Positions 1-9,349 of a DNA stretch of 64,000 nt are shown here, one piece after another; the stretch's first letter is position 1, and each line of letters begins with the position of its first letter. The DNA lies in contig NZ_SIHI01000001.1 of the NCBI RefSeq assembly GCF_007859735.1, positions 976,170-1,040,169 of the forward strand. The letters run 5' to 3'. The position numbers and the translations under genes were made by a program. The stretch comes from Thalassoglobus neptunius. GTDB taxonomy: Bacteria > Planctomycetota > Planctomycetia > Planctomycetales > Planctomycetaceae. The notes beneath the pieces are model-generated. The model did no database searches. It was not told the DNA's origin and saw nothing but the letters and a program-made list of their open reading frames with translations.

Positions 1-116
1 GTGATGAGCGTCGTCACCAGTTCATCAAGACACGCCTGAATATTCTGTTCTTCATTGTGTGCCGGGATCACCAGCGAAAGTTGGGGGCGACTATTCAACG
101 GACTCACTCGGGACAT
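1..116 (-). CDS. Glycosyltransferase family 2, N-terminal fragment (cut by window edge)
   Basis: Only the first 38 codons are inside the window; the gene continues past position 1. The start is the ATG at 116-114. The peptide begins MSRVSPLNSRPQ and then has LSLVIPAHNEEQNIQACLDE, the usual first beta-strand and nucleotide-binding turn of GT2 enzymes (family motif VIPxxNE). It overlaps the 3' end of the upstream membrane glycosyltransferase by 26 bases in another frame, so the two are probably translationally coupled. The fold is clear, but the sugar donor and acceptor cannot be told. Relatives of this N-terminus are often polyprenyl-phosphate sugar transferases, which would suit a GT-C neighbour that uses lipid-linked sugars; that link is inference. 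Confidence 0.8.
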   Translation of the reverse strand, partial: MSRVSPLNSRPQLSLVIPAHNEEQNIQACLDELVTTLI

Positions 117-1596
117 AAATATTGACAAAGCAGTCTTGGGCTGTGACCTGCGTTCCAACCGTTGTGCTCAGGATAGCACCATATTGTTTTGGCCATTCAT
201 CCTGGACAGCTTCTCCAGCAGCAAGCAAATATCGAAAGGGAATCTCGGCGTCTCCGTAGAAAAGTTCACGCTGTTGACACAAGAGAGTCTCACGTCCCGA
301 AAGGTAGATGTCAAAGACATAGCTCGTGTCCGCTAAATACAGCCCCTCTTCTGGCATCTCCTCGAGAACCTGATCAATAAACTTCCCGGCATGGAATCGA
401 GGATCCCCCCAGTTCACCCAATAAATCCCGGCCGATCGCAGTCCGCCTCCCGGAACGAAAATCACCAGCCCGACTACGACTGCTGCGGCTGTCGACAAAT
501 ACCTGATCCGAACAGTGTTCGAAGTTAACCACGGTTGCAACGCCAATCCGATCGTGACGCAAACCCAAAACGTCGGATAGACCCAATACCCCTTGGTCGG
601 GTGCATCCCTGCAACAGTCGCTGTCAGATAGAGACTTGAGCCCACAATCATCGCCAATGCTCCGGCATGTGAAGTCCGCTGCCTGAACAAAACTGCGAGG
701 CTAAAGATTGCTCCGAAACCGAAGAATGCTGCCTGAAGCGGACCGAAGAACTCCCAGATTAAACCAAAGTGGTGACGAAAGGACGGAATCGGATTCAAGA
801 GTCGCGAGCCGAGACCGGGGCCAGCACGATCAACGACATTCGCGAAGAACTGGCTTTGAAACTCCTGCGGAAACTTGACGATCAACGGCAACCACAACAT
901 CAACACCGCCGCTGCCGAGAACGCAAGCAGACACCCGCGGGTAATTCGTTCCCGACTGCTGCCTTTTGCCGCGAGAACCCAGACTCCACATTGAAGACAG
1001 AAGACGAGCGCGAACGGATGAAAGAGTCCTCCCAAACCACACAAGGCACCAGCGACGACGATTCTCTTCCAATTCCAATTCCAATCCTCGGAGGGAGTCC
1101 ACAGCGTCAACACGGCTCCCCAACCGCACAGCATGCACAGCAAATCGGGCCGAGCCAGAATCGACGTAAACATCAACGGACGGGAGAAGGCCAGCAGACT
1201 CGCCGCGAACAGAGCCGCATTCCAGCCGCCGCCAAATCTTATCGCTGCAAAAAAGCAAAGACCGATTGCAAGGCATCCGCCGAAAAGCAGTGGCATTCGC
1301 GCGGTGGGATAGCCTCCGGGAAGCACCTGAAAGAAAGGAGCCTGAAAGTAAAACAATCCGGGCGGAAGCGCCATCAAACAGCGATCGGCGTTCTGATAGA
1401 AAGTGGCCCGATTGTCAGTCACCAGATAAGGAACACGCGGCACGCCTTCGTTCGCGACAGTCCATCCGGGAACGGCAAAGACCTGTTCATCCTGTCCCCC
1501 AGCTTGATGAACGACGAGGGGAAGTCGCAATCCAAAAAAGAGAACGATCGGGATGACACACCATTTCCAGGTTCCTCCTGACAGCAATTCAGTCAT
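91..1596 (-). CDS. GT-C fold integral membrane glycosyltransferase (GT39/ArnT/PMT-like)
   Basis: A protein of 501 residues with many hydrophobic segments over its first 400 residues and a soluble C-terminal part. After the first membrane helix comes GGQDEQVF, the acidic pair in the first outer loop that marks GT-C enzymes using polyprenyl-phosphate sugars, followed by an aromatic-rich loop around NADRCLMALPPGLFYF. The family moves a sugar from a lipid carrier to an acceptor on the outer face of the cytoplasmic membrane. Its ATG overlaps the TGA of the upstream epimerase as ATGA (1593-1596), and its 3' end overlaps the next GT2 gene by 26 bases, so this is a tight operon. Substrate is unknown. 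Confidence 0.75.
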   Translation of the reverse strand: MTELLSGGTWKWCVIPIVLFFGLRLPLVVHQAGGQDEQVFAVPGWTVANEGVPRVPYLVTDNRATFYQNADRCLMALPPGLFYFQAPFFQVLPGGYPTARMPLLFGGCLAIGLCFFAAIRFGGGWNAALFAASLLAFSRPLMFTSILARPDLLCMLCGWGAVLTLWTPSEDWNWNWKRIVVAGALCGLGGLFHPFALVFCLQCGVWVLAAKGSSRERITRGCLLAFSAAAVLMLWLPLIVKFPQEFQSQFFANVVDRAGPGLGSRLLNPIPSFRHHFGLIWEFFGPLQAAFFGFGAIFSLAVLFRQRTSHAGALAMIVGSSLYLTATVAGMHPTKGYWVYPTFWVCVTIGLALQPWLTSNTVRIRYLSTAAAVVVGLVIFVPGGGLRSAGIYWVNWGDPRFHAGKFIDQVLEEMPEEGLYLADTSYVFDIYLSGRETLLCQQRELFYGDAEIPFRYLLAAGEAVQDEWPKQYGAILSTTVGTQVTAQDCFVNIYVPSESVE

Positions 1597-2666
1597 CGCC
1601 CCCTCGAAATGGTCAGCCAGTCGTTTCGCGTCTCGGCGAAATCTGCGATCTCCGTCAAAATGGCATCACGTGTCCACTCGGGTGACCAGTCCCAAGTCTT
1701 TTGTGCGAGGCTGTTATCCAGAACGACCCACGGCAAGTCAAACGGTCGAGGATTGGGATCCGTCCCGACGACATGTTCTCCGAATCGCTGATCGCACCAA
1801 TGAGTCAGTTGTGCGAGTGACATTGCACTTTCAATGCCTCCTGAGACGTTGAGAAGCACCGGTCGCTCATCGTCGCTTTCGGCCTCGAACTGCTTCACGA
1901 CTAATCGAGCTAAATCGAATGGGTGAAGCATATCTCTCACCTGCGCGCCTGTTCCATCGAATCCGATGTACTTCAACGGTTGTCGCTGCTGATGAGAGTG
2001 GATCCAGAATGCGAAAATTCCCTGCCCCGGATGACCGAACTGCCCTGCTCCGGCCATGACACCACACCGATTGATCCAGACAGGAAAACCGAATGTCTCC
2101 GAGTATTCTTTCGCGAGAACCTCTGAGGCCAGTTTGCTCGCCCCATAGAGAGAGACCGGTGCCTCCGTCGAAAACTTTTCAGAGATTCCACGTTCACTGA
2201 GTCCAGCGGTCTCGATTTCATCGAACCTCGGAACATACGCGTCGTCCTCTTTCCGGAGAAGCAACCCGGCCAGCGGTTTGATCGCGTAAACTCGACTCGT
2301 GCTGATCATATTGAACTTGGCAGACCGTGCCCGACAGTATTCCAGAAGGTTTAAGGTTCCAAGCAGATTGTGTTCCATCAACTGCAAGGAAGCACCGCCT
2401 CCATCGGTTCCGGCCAGCACGCTCGGCATCGCAGAAGCATCGATGACAGCTTCGACATCGGGAAACAATTCCAGATCGTTTCGGTTTCGAATATCTCCAT
2501 GAACGAATTCGACTCCCAGCGACTGAATTCGAGTGCGATTCGTTTCTGCCCCTGCGCGAGAGAGATTATCGATTCCGATCACGGTCCAGTCGGAACGTTC
2601 CTGACGAATCCATTCTGCGAGGCGACTTCCGACAAACCCGCAAACACCAGTGATGAGAATCTTCAC
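1593..2666 (-). CDS. NAD-dependent epimerase/dehydratase, CDP-paratose 2-epimerase-like
   Basis: A 357-residue extended short-chain dehydrogenase. The Rossmann glycine motif is at the very N-terminus (TGVCGFVGS, residues 6-14), the Ser/Thr of the active site lies in STSRVYA (about 122-128) and the catalytic pair is intact as Y174-GAS-K178. The C-terminal half, with GHPGQGIFAFWI and the QVRDMLHP stretch, resembles CDP-paratose 2-epimerases, enzymes that invert C2 of a CDP-dideoxyhexose. It overlaps the next gene by four bases (ATGA). The neighbours suggest a role in making an activated sugar for a surface glycan. The exact nucleotide sugar is an inference. Confidence 0.8.
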   Translation of the reverse strand: MKILITGVCGFVGSRLAEWIRQERSDWTVIGIDNLSRAGAETNRTRIQSLGVEFVHGDIRNRNDLELFPDVEAVIDASAMPSVLAGTDGGGASLQLMEHNLLGTLNLLEYCRARSAKFNMISTSRVYAIKPLAGLLLRKEDDAYVPRFDEIETAGLSERGISEKFSTEAPVSLYGASKLASEVLAKEYSETFGFPVWINRCGVMAGAGQFGHPGQGIFAFWIHSHQQRQPLKYIGFDGTGAQVRDMLHPFDLARLVVKQFEAESDDERPVLLNVSGGIESAMSLAQLTHWCDQRFGEHVVGTDPNPRPFDLPWVVLDNSLAQKTWDWSPEWTRDAILTEIADFAETRNDWLTISRGR

Positions 2667-2816
2667 GTCCAGGTTCCATTCATTTCGATCGAAATTTCTT
2701 GAGATGCTTTTCTGAGTCCAAGTTCACCTCGATGCGATTGACTCGGTGATCGAACCAGCAATCTCACGTCTCAGTCTCAGCTGCCGGGATCAGAAAATTG
2801 TCAGGCGAAATTTTGA

Positions 2817-3881
2817 TCAGGTTCGGATTGCGGCCTCATGGGCTTGGATGAGTTCTTCGAGAATCGACTGCAAATTGCGGGTCATCGACCATTCCGGGTA
2901 TCGCTCGGAAAACCTGCGAGTATCGCTGAGATACCATTGATGATCGCCTCGCCTTGGGGTCTCTTCGAATGCGAATTCCATCTGCTCTCCCCTCAGCGAC
3001 TCGATGATTCCAATTGCTTCCAGGATTGAACAATGACTGAATCGCCCGCCGCCGGCATTGAAGACGCCTCCTTGCACCGGATCGCTTGCGCAACACAAGA
3101 GCATCCTGACGAAATCGTATGCGTGAATATTGTCGCGGACCTGTTTTCCCTGATATCCAAAAATCCGATACGGAATTTTCTGGACGGCACACTTGGTCAA
3201 GTAAGACAAAAACCCGTGCAGTTGAGCCCCGGAATGTCCCGGACCTGTCAAACATCCCCCACGAAACACAGCGGTCTTCATTCCGAAGTAGCGACCGTAT
3301 TCCTGCACCAGTAAATCAGCAGCAGCTTTCGAACACCCGAACAGTGAGTGAGTCGTCTGATCAATCGGCATCGATTCATCGATCCCGTGCTCGAAGTATG
3401 GATGGCTCGATTCAAGTTCCCAGCGAGTTTCTTCTTCGACAAGTGGAAGACTATTGGGGCAGTCGCCGTAAACCTTGTTTGTCGACGTGAACAGAAAACA
3501 TGCCTCCGGACACCTCGAGCGCGTCGCTTCCAGAAGATTGAGTGTCCCGCCCGCGTTGACATTAAAATCTGTAAACGGGTCACTCGCAGCCCAGTCGTGA
3601 GAAGGTTGACCGGCCGTGTGAATCACGACGGAGATATCTGAAGAGTACTCCGAGAAAACAGCGTCGACGTTGTCGCGATCACGAATATCAATCGGGTGAT
3701 GCACGAGGTCAGAAATCTCTTCTTTGAGCCCCTGCATTTGCGGAGTCGTCGAAGAACCCGGTCCAAAGAAGTGAGCGCGCAGATCGTTATCGATCCCCAC
3801 GATCTGAAACCCAGCATTCGAAAACTGACGACATGCTTCGGCTCCGATCAGTCCCGCCGCTCCAGTCACAACTGCAATCAA
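2817..3881 (-). CDS. CDP-paratose 2-epimerase-like SDR protein with Phe at the catalytic Tyr
   Basis: A 354-residue extended SDR protein. The N-terminal TGAAGLIG loop (residues 6-13) binds NAD, and TSTNKVYGD (132-140) holds the active-site Ser/Thr. The segment HSLFGCSKAAADLLVQEYGR and the later VRDNIHAYD and GGVFNAGGG stretches are typical of the CDP-paratose/CDP-tyvelose epimerase group. The usual Tyr of YxxxK is Phe (F181) while the Lys is kept (K185). It is the first gene of the minus-strand glycan operon; a 150-bp gap separates it from the next epimerase. Whether it is active is open, because the redox half-reaction normally needs that Tyr as general base. Confidence 0.8.
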   Translation of the reverse strand: MIAVVTGAAGLIGAEACRQFSNAGFQIVGIDNDLRAHFFGPGSSTTPQMQGLKEEISDLVHHPIDIRDRDNVDAVFSEYSSDISVVIHTAGQPSHDWAASDPFTDFNVNAGGTLNLLEATRSRCPEACFLFTSTNKVYGDCPNSLPLVEEETRWELESSHPYFEHGIDESMPIDQTTHSLFGCSKAAADLLVQEYGRYFGMKTAVFRGGCLTGPGHSGAQLHGFLSYLTKCAVQKIPYRIFGYQGKQVRDNIHAYDFVRMLLCCASDPVQGGVFNAGGGRFSHCSILEAIGIIESLRGEQMEFAFEETPRRGDHQWYLSDTRRFSERYPEWSMTRNLQSILEELIQAHEAAIRT

Positions 3882-4113
3882 CCTCGACCGACCTTTCTCT
3901 CCGGGAAACGCTTTCTTTGGAATCGTAGTGAATCGTCAGGCCATTGTCATGGTTCCTGCGGGCTCGCCGGAACTCGCTGCTTCCGATGGATGCTGCGCTG
4001 GCCGCGTCAATCTTTGTAAATCAGATGTCAGAGTTCGATTGAGCGGGTTGGCAAGTTGCTTGATTCCCTCAAAGCATGATGAAAGCCAACTTGTTTCATT
4101 CACACACTCGAGA

Positions 4114-4842
4114 TCACATCAACCGCTTCCGGTTTTGTGACTTGGTGTGAACGCAAAACCTCTCGACGACCTCCGGGGGGAATCTCTTGAAAATCTCCTT
4201 AATGGCTCGACTTTCCGCAGCCACCTTTCTTGAGAATTCTTCCCCTGCGGTTCGGGCTTCGAGAACAACGTCCCTCGCCCCAATCATCGGGAAGCCCCCG
4301 GTTTGTTCGAACAGGCGCAACGCGAGTTCAACGTCCTCCATTCCATTCCGGGAATCGAGTGACTCATTAAAGGTCACACCGTCCGGAAGTCCCGACTTCA
4401 GACCGGACAGGTTCCAGACCAGACACGTATTCCTAGGGAACTGATAACTTTCCTCATCCCGATTGCGGAACAGTGCATACCCACAACTTGACGACGGTGA
4501 CAGCGCAGCTTCTTGCAACTCGGAGAGTTGAAGAGGTGTCAATCGAACTTCAGTGGACACGATGAGGACACACTTCTCGCGTGGCGGAAGATGACCGAGG
4601 GCACGATTCAACGCTTTCGACCAACCGTATTTTCGTTCCGGAATTGGCAAGTACTTCAGGTCTTCAAACCCTGAAGCCTCTTCGAGACACAAGCGTGTCG
4701 AGAAACCAAAGTTCCCTGAGGGATCTCCGTCGCGATCGGAATTGACCGGGACAATCAGCCCATCGATTCCCGGCAGATTGCGGAGATTCTCCAGCAGTCC
4801 AATGAGTTTCGGATTGTTGTAGCTTCGACAAATTGCATACAT
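4114..4842 (-). CDS. Probable GT-A type glycosyltransferase
   Basis: A 242-residue soluble protein starting MYAICRSYNNPKLIGLLENL, the first strand and helix of a GT-A fold. KYGWSKALNRAL (about 88-99) matches the GT2 helix that follows the sugar-nucleotide loop, and GMEDVELALRL resembles the ED motif that carries the catalytic acid in GT2 enzymes. The metal-binding DxD position seems to be STE in IVSTEVRL, which is unusual. It lies 50 bp downstream of the phosphodiesterase gene and 230 bp before the epimerase genes on the same strand. Family membership is judged from motifs only; substrate unknown. The 3882-4113 gap holds nothing recognisable. Confidence 0.55.
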   Translation of the reverse strand: MYAICRSYNNPKLIGLLENLRNLPGIDGLIVPVNSDRDGDPSGNFGFSTRLCLEEASGFEDLKYLPIPERKYGWSKALNRALGHLPPREKCVLIVSTEVRLTPLQLSELQEAALSPSSSCGYALFRNRDEESYQFPRNTCLVWNLSGLKSGLPDGVTFNESLDSRNGMEDVELALRLFEQTGGFPMIGARDVVLEARTAGEEFSRKVAAESRAIKEIFKRFPPEVVERFCVHTKSQNRKRLM

Positions 4843-4892
4843 CGGCGGGTGTGATTCGTTGCTTCTCCCCGACTGAAAAAGAACGTCGTCTT

Positions 4893-6749
4893 CTACTGTT
4901 CGGGCCCTTGAGACGAAGTAATCACGCCCAGACGATAGGCCAGTTCGAGCAGCAATCTCTCGACGGTGTTGAGTTCCATTCTCTGGTCAATCACTTTTCG
5001 AGCCCGCAACGGAAAGTCTGTGATGATCCCGTCGACACCTTGTGACATCATCAGGGACATCTGAATCGGATCATTGACCGTCCAGCAGTAAACAGCTTTT
5101 CCGCGCTCGTGAGCACGATCAACGAACGTGTGACTGACAAGTCCCGAGTTGACAGCAAGGAAATCGGCTTCCAAGCGAGTCAAATCTCCGATGGCCGTCG
5201 CAGTGAGCAATCCGACCGTCCAGTCGGGACGCAGACTCTTCATTTTCTTGACAGCCTTCAGCTTCAGTGACATCAACACCACACTCTCGGCCATGCCCGT
5301 TTCTTCCACGATCTGCGCCACCTTTCGTTCCAGATCCTGATCGTGGCCGTAGTACTTCAGCTCAATGTTGACCACGGCGTGCCCCGAACAGGTTTCAAGG
5401 ACTTCCTTTAATGTTGGAACACGTTCACTGCTAAAGTCCGGTGAGAAATGACTTCCGATATCAATTTCCGAGAGTTTCTCTAAAGTGGCGTCCCAGAGTT
5501 TCAAATTGACTCGGCTGACTTTCATAAAATCCGAATCATGAAAGACGACGACTTCTCCATCAGCCGTTTCCTGAACGTCAATCTCGACCTGATCGGCGTG
5601 TTCTTCGATCGCCTTTCGAACAGATGCCATCGTGTTTTCCGGAGCCGATCCCGATGCTCCACGATGAGCGATAATCAAAACATCGTCGTCCGGACGCACT
5701 CCGTCGACGAGCCAAACTCCAATCAGCCCGGAGAACAACGCGAGGATCACAACGCCGGAGGCAAGTCGCGGCCAGGTCAATTGAGACCAGAACTTTGATT
5801 TCGTCTCGGGAAGTGCTTCAACAGAAACAGGAACCGCTTTTTCTTCGGGCAGCGTGTGGCGATAGAAGTCCGTCATGAGCAGAGAAAACAAAATTGACTG
5901 AGTCAGACTGATCACCAGCGATGCCAGGCTGTAGATGATCAAAAGAGCCCCAAGAACCGGGATGAGAATTGTCACGGACCCCGAAAATGTCGGAACGACG
6001 CTCCGCCCAATAAAGACGGTCGCAGCCGAGAGAACCATCGACAGCAGCAGAGAAATACCAATCCACGCGACAAACCCAATACCGATGTTTTTTCGATGCC
6101 CCATTGTCCTTTGTTCGCTGACTTTCAGCGCTGTCCACGGGCCTTCTTTTTCCATCATCAAGACAGGAAGAGCAACGAACCATCCAGCGACTCGGGGAAG
6201 AAGTCGCCAGCACATCACACCAAGCACAACTCCGATCATCGCAGCAGCAAAGAGGAATTTGGGCGGCCGGTTTTGCAGGTAAAAGTTGATGTCCACATCG
6301 GTCAGCATCAGCCAGAAGATGAGCGCTCCCACGGCAAGAAACGGGACTGCGATGATCAGAACGCGCACCACGATCTGAAGTGTCAGTCGCAAGATATTTG
6401 GCGTTTTCAGAATGGTGAAATGAAGGCACGCCAGCAGCTCACCGGGCGTCACCTTTCGTTCCGACACAGCCATCACAATAAACGTTGCCTGCTCCAGCGC
6501 GAGAACACACAGAAAGACAGCTGCGACGGCGATCATCCCGATCATTCCGATCGGATGCAGCACAAAGGAAACAATCTCCATGTCAGCGACCGCCGACTGT
6601 CCAGAGAAAGCGAGGACTGCGCGAAGTGCCAGTCCGGGGAGCGGAGCGAGAACGACGAAGGAAACCAGCCGAAAAAGAATCCCGACGAGAACCATCCCCC
6701 AGCCGATACGAATCCACTCTTTCACAATACGATTGGCGACTGAATTCAT
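4893..6749 (-). CDS. Membrane-anchored glycerophosphodiester phosphodiesterase
   Basis: A 618-residue protein with two parts. Residues 1-345 hold about eight hydrophobic helices, the arrangement of the GPDPase membrane domain. Residues 357-600 are a GDPD TIM barrel: HRGASGSAPENT (362-373) with the catalytic His, the metal-binding E389 and D391 in VEIDVQ, and the second catalytic His in VVFHD (404-405). The family hydrolyses glycerophosphodiesters to glycerol 3-phosphate and an alcohol, so it may recycle phospholipid head groups or act on teichoic-acid-like polymers at the membrane. The catalytic residues are intact. It is followed at 50 bp by the glycosyltransferase gene. Confidence 0.9.
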   Translation of the reverse strand: MNSVANRIVKEWIRIGWGMVLVGILFRLVSFVVLAPLPGLALRAVLAFSGQSAVADMEIVSFVLHPIGMIGMIAVAAVFLCVLALEQATFIVMAVSERKVTPGELLACLHFTILKTPNILRLTLQIVVRVLIIAVPFLAVGALIFWLMLTDVDINFYLQNRPPKFLFAAAMIGVVLGVMCWRLLPRVAGWFVALPVLMMEKEGPWTALKVSEQRTMGHRKNIGIGFVAWIGISLLLSMVLSAATVFIGRSVVPTFSGSVTILIPVLGALLIIYSLASLVISLTQSILFSLLMTDFYRHTLPEEKAVPVSVEALPETKSKFWSQLTWPRLASGVVILALFSGLIGVWLVDGVRPDDDVLIIAHRGASGSAPENTMASVRKAIEEHADQVEIDVQETADGEVVVFHDSDFMKVSRVNLKLWDATLEKLSEIDIGSHFSPDFSSERVPTLKEVLETCSGHAVVNIELKYYGHDQDLERKVAQIVEETGMAESVVLMSLKLKAVKKMKSLRPDWTVGLLTATAIGDLTRLEADFLAVNSGLVSHTFVDRAHERGKAVYCWTVNDPIQMSLMMSQGVDGIITDFPLRARKVIDQRMELNTVERLLLELAYRLGVITSSQGPEQ

Positions 6750-6844
6750 CGGTCACTCTCTGATTCAATAAAATACGGGCGGTCGGAAGAGAGATTGTGA
6801 CGAAAGCGCTTTCGATTCGACAGGTATTTTTCGAAAGTCGAACC

Positions 6845-9235
6845 TCATCGATCAAATGTCGCCGGACTCATCGGCTCGGAAGTGATCGCATCTGTTGTTT
6901 CACCATCCTCAGGGTCGAGTCCTGCGTCAACAGGCTCATCTGGACTTCTGTCACTATTGCCGAAGAGCGACAGAAGAGCCGGGAGAAAGACGAGATCGCC
7001 GAAGAGCGCTGCGGAAATTGTCAAACCGGCCATGCTGGCGAAGATCCGCTGATCACGCATATCGCTGAACATGACCGTCGCAAAACCGACCACCAGAACC
7101 GCAGTCGTCATGATGAGTGCGGTCCCTGTGCCGATGAAGGCTCGACGAATCGCTTCGCGTTCCGACCCTCCGCCGCTTGCTTGAAGTTCGGCCCGTTCCT
7201 CTTCGTAGCGTGTGAGAAAATGAATCGTATCGTCGACCGCGATCCCAAGGCATACGGTGAACGCACAGACGCTGACAATCTCGAGCGTTTGACCCGTCAC
7301 CACCAGATAAACTCCGGTCACTGCCAGCGGAAAGATATTGGGGATGATCGAAATCAATCCGAGTCGAAGCGACCGGTAAGCGAGACTTAACACGACAAAG
7401 ATGATCAAGCTCGCGCTACCGAGGCTGTAGACGAGATCCATCACGATTTGAAAGAGACTCTCCCACCGGCGGACTGGTTCTCCGCCGAGTCTCACCGAGA
7501 AACCCGGATGATTTCGAGCAATGGTCGCACACTCTTCTCGAACACGTTCAAAAACCGGTGCGTACTTTGCGATGCCCAGATCCTGAACTCGGAACTGAAT
7601 TTTGGCTGATCTTCTTTCGGGGGAGTAGTAGGCACGCTTTAACGGAGGAGGCAGCAATTCGAGGAGCGGCATTCGTTCTTCGAAATCTCCATCACCGGGA
7701 AGTGCATCGATGAATGATCGAATCGATAGCGGACTTCCAAGGAGCGGCTCCTGACGAAGCGTGTCATCGATTTCTGTCACCACTTTCAACACTTCAGGAG
7801 AATCCGAAGGAACCTCAGCCTTCCATGTGACTTCGACGAACCCCATTTCGAGTCCTCCGAATGCCTGATCCATATGATCGATCGCGCGAGCTGCCTCTGA
7901 TTTCATTGGCAGTCCCGTCGTTCGACGGTCATCGGGGCGAAGCGTCAGGGAGATCGCGGTAAACGCAAAGGTGATCACAATTCCAAGAATCCCCACGACT
8001 CGTGAATGACGCAGAACGAAATCAATGATCACGCTAATTCGGCTCAGATTTCGATCGATGAGCCCCCGCTCATGACCGTGATGAATCGACTTCCCCAACC
8101 AAGTCGAACAAGCCAGCGGAATGGATGTAATCACGGCGATAAAGGTGACAATCACTCCCAACACGCTCGCCCAGCCGAACTCCCGGATCACTCGATGATG
8201 TGCCATTGAAAGCGATCCAAAACCAATCGCTGTCGTCAGAGATGTCAGCAGGCACGCCAGCCCGACTTTCTGAATTCCCCGTTTTGCTGCCTGTTTCTCG
8301 GGGAGCCCGGATGCACGTTGCCGACGGATCTCGACCATTAGGTGAACGCCATCGGTCAAGCCGACCATACTCAACAGGATCGGCAGGACAATATCGATAA
8401 ACGGGTTGTCCTGAAGATCGAAATAACTCACGAGCCCGAGCGTCCAGAACACTCCAAGCGTGGGGGCGATCGCAACGATCATCACAGCCCGAAAACCACG
8501 GAACAGGATGACCGCCATGAGAAGCACCATTCCGTATCCGATGATCTGATACTTGAAACGATTCGCCTCCTGCGAGGTGATAAACGTCAAGTACATCGGA
8601 ACCGAACCAGTGACGAGAACGTCAAAGTCATTCGATGGAAAATTCTTGAGTGCCGACTTCACAGCCCGGCGCAGACCGTCGGTGACAGCTTCGTCACTTT
8701 CGACGAAGAACCAATTCAACTTCACCATCAACAGGGTTGTTTCACCGTCATGTGATAAAAGCTGTCCGCCGACAAGAGGGTGAGCTAATGCTGCTTCGCG
8801 GGCCTCTTCGAATTGACGTTCCGAGGCATGCACTCCCGGAAAGAACGACTCACGTAGTCCAAAAATATTCAGCGGGGGAATTTCATCGACCCAGAGAACG
8901 CTCTCGACGTAATCGAGTTCTTCGAGCGCAGCGACACAGGCTTTCAATGCCTGAGACCCATCGACCGTAAAGAATTGGCTGGAGTCGATGACCAGGATGA
9001 CTTCGGAGTCCGAAATACTGACAACGTCAACAATCGGAGCAGCCTGCCTCGGCGTTGATTGCTGGCTCGGCTGTTTCTCGTTGACCGCAGCTGGTGCTGG
9101 CTCGAAGAGTTTCCAGACCATCTCCGGAGCGAGGTAGCCGATCGCTGCAATAGCTGTCAGACAGAGTAGCAGCGCCCAGACAATTCCACGCCGGTCGACG
9201 GTCCAGCCGAAAGCTTTCTGAAATTTTACAGACAC
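6845..9235 (-). CDS. MMPL/RND family transporter
   Basis: A 796-residue membrane protein starting at a GTG. It has the RND layout: one N-terminal helix, a large periplasmic loop (about 40-240), five or six helices, a second periplasmic loop (about 440-590) and a second helix bundle. The repeated motif GLTDGVHLMVEI in the first half and VDDTIHFLTRYEEE in the second is typical of MMPL/SSD-like exporters. Such proteins export lipids or hydrophobic compounds using the proton gradient; in planctomycetes the substrates are unknown. The C-terminus ends in a Asp/Glu/Thr-rich tail. It lies 95 bp upstream of the phosphodiesterase and about 115 bp after the redox protein on the same strand. Confidence 0.88.
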   Translation of the reverse strand: MSVKFQKAFGWTVDRRGIVWALLLCLTAIAAIGYLAPEMVWKLFEPAPAAVNEKQPSQQSTPRQAAPIVDVVSISDSEVILVIDSSQFFTVDGSQALKACVAALEELDYVESVLWVDEIPPLNIFGLRESFFPGVHASERQFEEAREAALAHPLVGGQLLSHDGETTLLMVKLNWFFVESDEAVTDGLRRAVKSALKNFPSNDFDVLVTGSVPMYLTFITSQEANRFKYQIIGYGMVLLMAVILFRGFRAVMIVAIAPTLGVFWTLGLVSYFDLQDNPFIDIVLPILLSMVGLTDGVHLMVEIRRQRASGLPEKQAAKRGIQKVGLACLLTSLTTAIGFGSLSMAHHRVIREFGWASVLGVIVTFIAVITSIPLACSTWLGKSIHHGHERGLIDRNLSRISVIIDFVLRHSRVVGILGIVITFAFTAISLTLRPDDRRTTGLPMKSEAARAIDHMDQAFGGLEMGFVEVTWKAEVPSDSPEVLKVVTEIDDTLRQEPLLGSPLSIRSFIDALPGDGDFEERMPLLELLPPPLKRAYYSPERRSAKIQFRVQDLGIAKYAPVFERVREECATIARNHPGFSVRLGGEPVRRWESLFQIVMDLVYSLGSASLIIFVVLSLAYRSLRLGLISIIPNIFPLAVTGVYLVVTGQTLEIVSVCAFTVCLGIAVDDTIHFLTRYEEERAELQASGGGSEREAIRRAFIGTGTALIMTTAVLVVGFATVMFSDMRDQRIFASMAGLTISAALFGDLVFLPALLSLFGNSDRSPDEPVDAGLDPEDGETTDAITSEPMSPATFDR

Positions 9236-9349
9236 GCGAGGACAATCTTTGTGAGTGAGACTTGCCTGAAGGAGAACGCACCGATGTAACTCGGCACTGA
9301 AGGTGAGCTCAAAGACGATTTACGAATTCCGAGTCAACTCGGCCCCGAT

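Noticed and set aside
769-1581. Plus-strand frame of 270 codons, rich in Arg and Ser
   Set aside because: Antisense shadow of the GT-C membrane gene.
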